DNA from: a bacterium
GTDB lineage: Bacteria; SZUA-182; SZUA-191; JAJRXT01
Assembly (NCBI GenBank): GCA_024276125.1
Contig: JAJRXT010000133.1
Coordinates: 1-58,439, forward strand
Length of the DNA: 58,439 bases
Direction of reading: 5' to 3'
The position numbers and the translations under genes were made by a program. Below are positions 54,248 through 58,439 of the stretch, piece by piece (the stretch's first letter is position 1; every line of letters starts with the position of its first letter). The notes under the pieces were generated by a model. That model did no database searches. It was not told the origin of the DNA and saw only the letters and a program-made list of their open reading frames with translations.

Positions 54248-55828
54248 ATGAAGGTATTAATAAGCGATCCATTACACCATTCGGGCGTAGACATACTGCG
54301 CGGTGAGACGGATATTTGTGTAGTTGAACCAACAGGTTTATCGGAAGATGAACTTTTAAAGATAATCGGCGAGTATAATGCCCTGATTGTAAGAAGCGGC
54401 ACTAAAGTTACGCGTAAATTGATCGAGGCGGGAGTAAATCTTAAGGTAATCGGCCGCGCCGGAATCGGAGTGGATAATATAGACGTAGGCGCCGCTACTG
54501 AACATGGCATAATCGTTATGAATACGCCGGCCGGCAACACCATTACTACGGCGGAGCATACCCTTTCAATGCTTCTGTCACTGGCGCGTCATATCCCTCA
54601 AGCATACGGATGTTTGCAGGAATGCCGTTGGGAACGCAAGTGTTTTATGGGCGTGGAGCTTTATGGTAAAACTCTGGGTATAATCGGTCTTGGACGTATT
54701 GGCCGCGAAATTACCAAGCGTGTTCAGGCTTTGGGGATGTCAGTCATAGCATATGATCCATATCTTAGAGTAGAAGATGCCAAGACGCTGAATGTGGAGG
54801 CTTTATCCCTTGCCAAGCTTTACGAAAAAGCCGATTTTATCACTATCCATACTCCTCTTACTCAGAAAACCAAGCATTTAATAGATAAAGAAGCAATCTC
54901 TCAAATGAAAGAGGGGGTTTATTTAATCAATTGCGCCCGCGGCGGTATTATTGACGAGAAGGCATTATACGATGCCTTAGTCAGCGGTCAGGCAGCTGGC
55001 GCCGCTCTGGACGTTTTTGAGCAGGAACCGCCCAAGGACAGTCCTTTGCTTGGTTTGTTTAATGTTATTTGCACGCCTCATTTGGGCGCTTCCACCAAAG
55101 AAGCTCAAGAGAAAGTAGCGGTGGAGATGGCGCATCAAATGTTGAATTTGATAAAAAACGGTACAATAGCCAGTGCAATAAATACGCCCAGCCTTTCTCA
55201 GGAAGCTTTGGCTCAGATAAAACCATATATTAAGTTGGGGCAGGCTTTGGGAAAACTAGGCGGTCAGCTTTATTCCTCCGGTATTTCCAAATTGCGAATA
55301 AAATATACAGGAACCCCGTTTATAAAATACAGTCAGCCGATTAGCAATATAATTTTAGAGGAATTCTTAAAAGGGATTCAAAACAAATCGGTAAATCAAG
55401 TAAATGCAGCCATTATAGCTAAAAAACAAGGGATAGATATAGAAGAAGAATACCTTGAACAAACAGCAGATTATACCCAAATTATCAATTTGGAATTCTG
55501 TGTAGACAAAAAAGTACATAGGCTTGCCGGAACGTTATTTAATAACAAGATACCCAGGATTATAGGGATTGATCAATTTGAAGTGGAAATCATTCCGCAA
55601 GGATATATTCTACTGTTTTTCAACCAAGATCGTCCTAAAATTATAGGCGAAATCGGTACTATATTGGGCGATAATCAGATAAATATAGCCGATATGCAGT
55701 TTGGCCGGCAAGAGCCGGGAGGGGACTCTATTTCCGTATTCCGCATAGACAGCCAAGCGCCCGATTCAGTACTTAGCCAATTGGCGCAGCTTCCCAATTT
55801 ATCATGGGTAAAACAGGTATATTTATAA
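54248..55828 (+). CDS. serA: D-3-phosphoglycerate dehydrogenase copy 2
   Basis: A 526-aa intact SerA with the same domain order as copy 1: substrate domain, NAD-binding GLGRIG (about 146-151), NCARGGIIDEKAL with the catalytic Arg, TPHLGASTKEA with the His, ASB domain and ACT domain (KIIGEIGTILGDNQINIADMQFG). It oxidises 3-phosphoglycerate to 3-phosphohydroxypyruvate for serine. It begins 2 bp after the copy 1 stop. Visible divergence between the copies in the ASB region shows the duplication is old, so the long retention of two copies had a reason, perhaps distinct regulation through the ACT domains. Confidence 0.95.
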   Translation: MKVLISDPLHHSGVDILRGETDICVVEPTGLSEDELLKIIGEYNALIVRSGTKVTRKLIEAGVNLKVIGRAGIGVDNIDVGAATEHGIIVMNTPAGNTITTAEHTLSMLLSLARHIPQAYGCLQECRWERKCFMGVELYGKTLGIIGLGRIGREITKRVQALGMSVIAYDPYLRVEDAKTLNVEALSLAKLYEKADFITIHTPLTQKTKHLIDKEAISQMKEGVYLINCARGGIIDEKALYDALVSGQAAGAALDVFEQEPPKDSPLLGLFNVICTPHLGASTKEAQEKVAVEMAHQMLNLIKNGTIASAINTPSLSQEALAQIKPYIKLGQALGKLGGQLYSSGISKLRIKYTGTPFIKYSQPISNIILEEFLKGIQNKSVNQVNAAIIAKKQGIDIEEEYLEQTADYTQIINLEFCVDKKVHRLAGTLFNNKIPRIIGIDQFEVEIIPQGYILLFFNQDRPKIIGEIGTILGDNQINIADMQFGRQEPGGDSISVFRIDSQAPDSVLSQLAQLPNLSWVKQVYL

Positions 55829-55836
55829 ATAATTTC

Positions 55837-55910
55837 ATGTTTCGGGGCGTCTCACCCCGAAACGCTTAGCTGCGAGCAATCGTTTCGGGATGAGACATCC
55901 CGAAACATAG
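55837..55910. repeat. Pair of family C palindromes before purA
   Basis: TGTTTCGGGGCGTCTCACCC and CGTTTCGGGATGAGACATCC, each with its complement arm, lie back to back between serA and purA. The arrangement matches that before ahbC. Confidence 0.75.
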
Positions 55911-55976
55911 ATATCCGCACCGCATAAGTGCGCTATGTTCATAATAGATTTGTAATTAATACAGCAGGAACTAATT

Positions 55977-57266
55977 ATGAGTAATGTTTTAGTAATAGGT
56001 ACGCAGTGGGGAGATGAAGGTAAAGGTAAAATAGTAGACCTGCTAAGCGATCAGGTAGACATAATAGCCCGCTATCAGGGCGGACATAATGCGGGGCACA
56101 CGGTTATACTAAACGGTAAACAGGTAGTCCTGCATTTAATACCGACCGGTATACTGCATGCGCAAAAAAAATGCGTAATCGGTAATGGTACGGTAATAGA
56201 GCCTTGCGCCTTAATAAAAGAAATTACCGGTCTTCAAAAAATCGGTATAAATTTTGAGGAACGGCTGCTTATAAGCGAACGAGCGCATATTATTATGCCC
56301 TATCATTGCAGAGCTGATTTAGCCGATAATAAGGCAACCGGCTTGCGTCATATAGGCACTACAGGCAGGGGAATAGGGCCTGCATATAAAGATAAAATCT
56401 CCCGAATCGGCATCCAAATGGGCGATTTATTGGATAAAGAACTTTTTAGGGAAAAATTAAAGCTTAATCTGGCAAGCTATCAAGTGGAAGATGAAAATAA
56501 AAGCTTTGAGCGGATTTTTTCTGATTATAATGAATACGCCGACATACTTGCGCCATATGTATGCGATGTCAGCTATTATCTTAATCAGGCCATAAAAGAA
56601 GGTAAACGTATACTTTTTGAAAGCGCTCAAGGTACAATGTTAGATATTGACCACGGCACATATCCATATGTAACATCATCTAATGCTACGGCAGGCGGAG
56701 CCTGTACAGGATTAGGCATAGGTCCTCAACATATACACGGAAGCCTGGGAATAACCAAGGCGTATACTACCAGAGTCGGCAACGGTCCTTTTCCAACGCA
56801 AGCGGATGAGCTTACCGCTCAGGCCTTACGCAAACACGGCGACGAATATGGCGCTACAACAGGGCGTCCGCGCCGCTGCGGGTGGTTTGATTCGCTAGTG
56901 GTTAACTTTGCCGTAAGAGTCAGCGGAATTCAGTCATTGGCTATTACTAAGCTGGATGTATTGGACAAGAGTGAGACTATCAAAATAGCTGTAGCTTATG
57001 AATGGCAGGGGCAGCGTATAAAGCGTTTTCCGGCTAATTTAAGGGCGGTAGAACAATGCAAACCCATATATGAAGAGCTGCCGGGGTGGATGAGCAGTAC
57101 CCGGGGTATTACCGCAATGGAAAAACTTCCTCCAGCGGCTATAAATTATCTTAAGCGCCTGCGGGAATTAATCGGAGTGGAAATTTCTGTTGTTTCCACA
57201 GGACCTACCAGAGCAGAGACCATAATTAATAAAGGGACTAAGCTTGCAAACTGGCTGGGGCTGTAA
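55977..57266 (+). CDS. purA: Adenylosuccinate synthetase
   Basis: A 429-aa complete PurA: P-loop QWGDEGKGKIVD (residues 9-20), GHNAGHTV (catalytic His), TTGRGIGPAY, ESAQGTMLDIDHGTYPYVTSSN, TTGRPRRCGW, and C-terminal GWMSSTRGITAMEKLP with TGPTRAETI. It converts IMP and aspartate to adenylosuccinate using GTP. Independent of the serine genes by function; the paired C hairpins separate them. Confidence 0.97.
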   Translation: MSNVLVIGTQWGDEGKGKIVDLLSDQVDIIARYQGGHNAGHTVILNGKQVVLHLIPTGILHAQKKCVIGNGTVIEPCALIKEITGLQKIGINFEERLLISERAHIIMPYHCRADLADNKATGLRHIGTTGRGIGPAYKDKISRIGIQMGDLLDKELFREKLKLNLASYQVEDENKSFERIFSDYNEYADILAPYVCDVSYYLNQAIKEGKRILFESAQGTMLDIDHGTYPYVTSSNATAGGACTGLGIGPQHIHGSLGITKAYTTRVGNGPFPTQADELTAQALRKHGDEYGATTGRPRRCGWFDSLVVNFAVRVSGIQSLAITKLDVLDKSETIKIAVAYEWQGQRIKRFPANLRAVEQCKPIYEELPGWMSSTRGITAMEKLPPAAINYLKRLRELIGVEISVVSTGPTRAETIINKGTKLANWLGL

Positions 57267-57270
57267 TTTA

Positions 57271-57606
57271 ACGTGAGTTCAATAAGAACTTATTGCTTTT
57301 ATTGCTCTGTAGGGGCGGGGCGCATCCCCGCCCGCTCTTTTGGGAGGGGACAAGCCCCGTTGCCATTAAGTTAAGCTAATTGTCATTCTGAATGAAGCGA
57401 AGCAGAATGAAGAATCTACGCACATATGAGAGTAGATTCTTCGGCCTTCGGCCTCAGAATGACAGACAAAAAAGAGCTTTTCGATGTTTCTGCTTGTCTT
57501 GCGCTTAAAAGCGCCCTCTAGGTGTTTCGGCTTGAGACAAGCCGAAACACCTAGAAACATCTAACAGTGAGCATTGGTTTCGGTATGGGATATACCAAAA
57601 CATAAA
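57271..57606. repeat. Repeat cluster: partial family D, family A, family C palindromes
   Basis: A D left end (ACGTGAGTTCAATAAG, 57271) and its GC-rich core (57307-57359) are cut off at GCCCCGTTGCCATTAAG, where a family A element begins (core 57382-57466). C-type palindromes follow to 57606 (including TGTTTCGGCTTGAGACAAGC with its complement). From 57640 to 57710 there is a run of TTTGACATTTGA-like short direct repeats. No gene is present up to 57789. Confidence 0.7.
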
Positions 57607-57789
57607 TGAAGAATCTAATATGGCTTAATTTTTCAAGTATTATTTTGTCATTTGAATTTTGTCATTCATTTGACATTTGAGCTTTGGAATTTGACATTTT
57701 TTATGGCTTTATATTTCATTGTGCGTAAGTTACGTTACTTATCCCACCCTCATTTATTGATCCCGCCGATTACGGGGTAATCTTAAGCC

Positions 57790-58439
57790 ATGTTTCCTCT
57801 AAAAAACATCACATCCATTGTTATCATCATCATATTATTATGTTTAAATCTCACTTCATGCTTAACTAAAGGAAAAATCGACGAGCATATTACCATTTTT
57901 AATATCGGTTCAGAGCGCTATCCTTATTCTGTATATGAAACCCTGCTGTCACGTTATCAAGAGAGGCTGGAATTATCCAAAAAGCAGGCCGATATCAGCG
58001 TTAGAGCTAGAAACCTAAGCATGGTAAGCCGCATTTATTTTGTCCGCGGGCATATAAACGAGTCATTTGATTCCGCCGCTAAAGCTTTGGCTTTATTTAA
58101 GCAATATGGTGATAAGGCGGGCCAGGGTAGTATGTTAAACCGGTTAGGCAAAATTTATGCTCTCTGGAATCAGTATGATAAGGCGCATGAGCACTACATG
58201 CTGGCTATAGAATTGTTTGATGAGGTAAATTATGCCTATGGTAAGGAACAGGCGCTTATTAATCTGGGCGAGTTATACCGCTACAAGAAGGAATACCAAA
58301 AAGCGCTCGATTACTACCGCAAGGGCTTAGCCCTTAGCCTAAAGATCATTGATTTACAGGGCGAGGGGATTTGTTTAAATAATATCGGTTTGATTCATCA
58401 GGCTAAGAAAAATTATGCTCTGGCGCTTGATTATTATAA
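57790..58439 (+). CDS. TPR lipoprotein, incomplete at the window end
   Basis: An open frame from ATG 57790 to the last base, 216 codons without a stop. The N-terminus is a lipoprotein signal with lipobox L-T-S-C (hydrophobic run IVIIIILLCLNLTSC). The mature part holds tetratricopeptide repeats (LNRLGKIYALWNQYDKAHEHY, LGELYRYKKEYQKALDYY, LNNIGLIHQAKKNYALALDYY). It resembles TPR proteins that act as envelope scaffolds. The C-terminal half is outside the window, so any output domain is unseen. Confidence 0.8.
   Translation, partial: MFPLKNITSIVIIIILLCLNLTSCLTKGKIDEHITIFNIGSERYPYSVYETLLSRYQERLELSKKQADISVRARNLSMVSRIYFVRGHINESFDSAAKALALFKQYGDKAGQGSMLNRLGKIYALWNQYDKAHEHYMLAIELFDEVNYAYGKEQALINLGELYRYKKEYQKALDYYRKGLALSLKIIDLQGEGICLNNIGLIHQAKKNYALALDYY

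Noticed and set aside
2329-57606. CRISPR array
   Set aside because: The repeats are dispersed singly between genes, palindromic and unequal in spacing, without spacer regularity or cas genes.
1-58439. Intact insertion sequence or prophage
   Set aside because: No transposase, integrase or phage structural protein was recognised on either strand; the mobile DNA is all short and non-coding.

Overview
The window is AT-rich chromosomal DNA from a Gram-negative (diderm), probably anaerobic bacterium. The diderm call rests on lipoproteins with lipoboxes, a BamD-like protein, phosphoheptose isomerase (GmhA), a c-type cytochrome maturation ABC exporter (CcmA/CcmB) and an MshEN-type PilB/GspE ATPase. 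Anaerobic or deep-branching traits are a HdrB-HdrC fusion, a three-gene archaeal-type glutamate synthase, a homocitrate/Re-citrate synthase-like enzyme, an AhbC-type radical SAM enzyme of the siroheme-dependent heme route, and a serine pathway built on an AGXT-type aminotransferase. The gene mix would suit an uncultured lineage such as Omnitrophota or Elusimicrobiota, but I cannot assign a phylum by eye. I see no rRNA, tRNA, CRISPR array or intact transposase.

Layout. 1-2.3 kb: BamD-like lipoprotein, YidD, Fis-like HTH and a Phd antitoxin with a broken RelE/ParE toxin. 2.6-5 kb: HdrBC and an MscS channel. 5.2-9.8 kb: glutamate synthase split into amidotransferase, Fe-S/FMN synthase and GXGXG genes, with a VapC remnant and a small orphan gene between them. 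10-17.4 kb: a GT-C glycosyltransferase divergent from an 1839-aa membrane-anchored coiled-coil protein. 17.7-26 kb: PilB-like ATPase, ApbE, radical SAM/SPASM enzyme, and on the minus strand a metallo-beta-lactamase-fold hydrolase, a ClpX-like ATPase and a secreted protein. 26.8-36 kb: GmhA, Re-citrate/homocitrate synthase, TsaB, PHP phosphoesterase, GuaA, a lone EutN/CcmL shell protein and an ABC1/UbiB kinase. 36.4-47.5 kb: membrane proteins, DUF362, DUF2339, IspA-Dxs, CcmI-like/CcmA/CcmB and AhbC. 47.8-57.3 kb: XRE-ImmA pair, TldD-TrpC, aminotransferase-SerA-SerA and PurA. The window ends inside a TPR lipoprotein gene.

Two features stand out. First, nearly every intergenic gap holds short palindromic repeats. 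Several are demonstrably mobile: they have terminal inverted repeats, exact target duplications of 6-13 bp, and insertions of one family inside another. One common hairpin core sits inside at least three different types of outer terminal repeat. Second, six otherwise well-preserved genes (hdrBC, gltB1, pilB, clpX-like, trpC, serA1) each carry one in-frame stop, and two more (relE, the MBL-fold gene) have single frameshifts. Every one of the six stops can be explained by a G:C-to-T:A transversion. TGA clearly still terminates other genes here, so a reassigned code is unlikely. The choice is between early gene decay with a mutational bias and an oxidative sequencing artefact.
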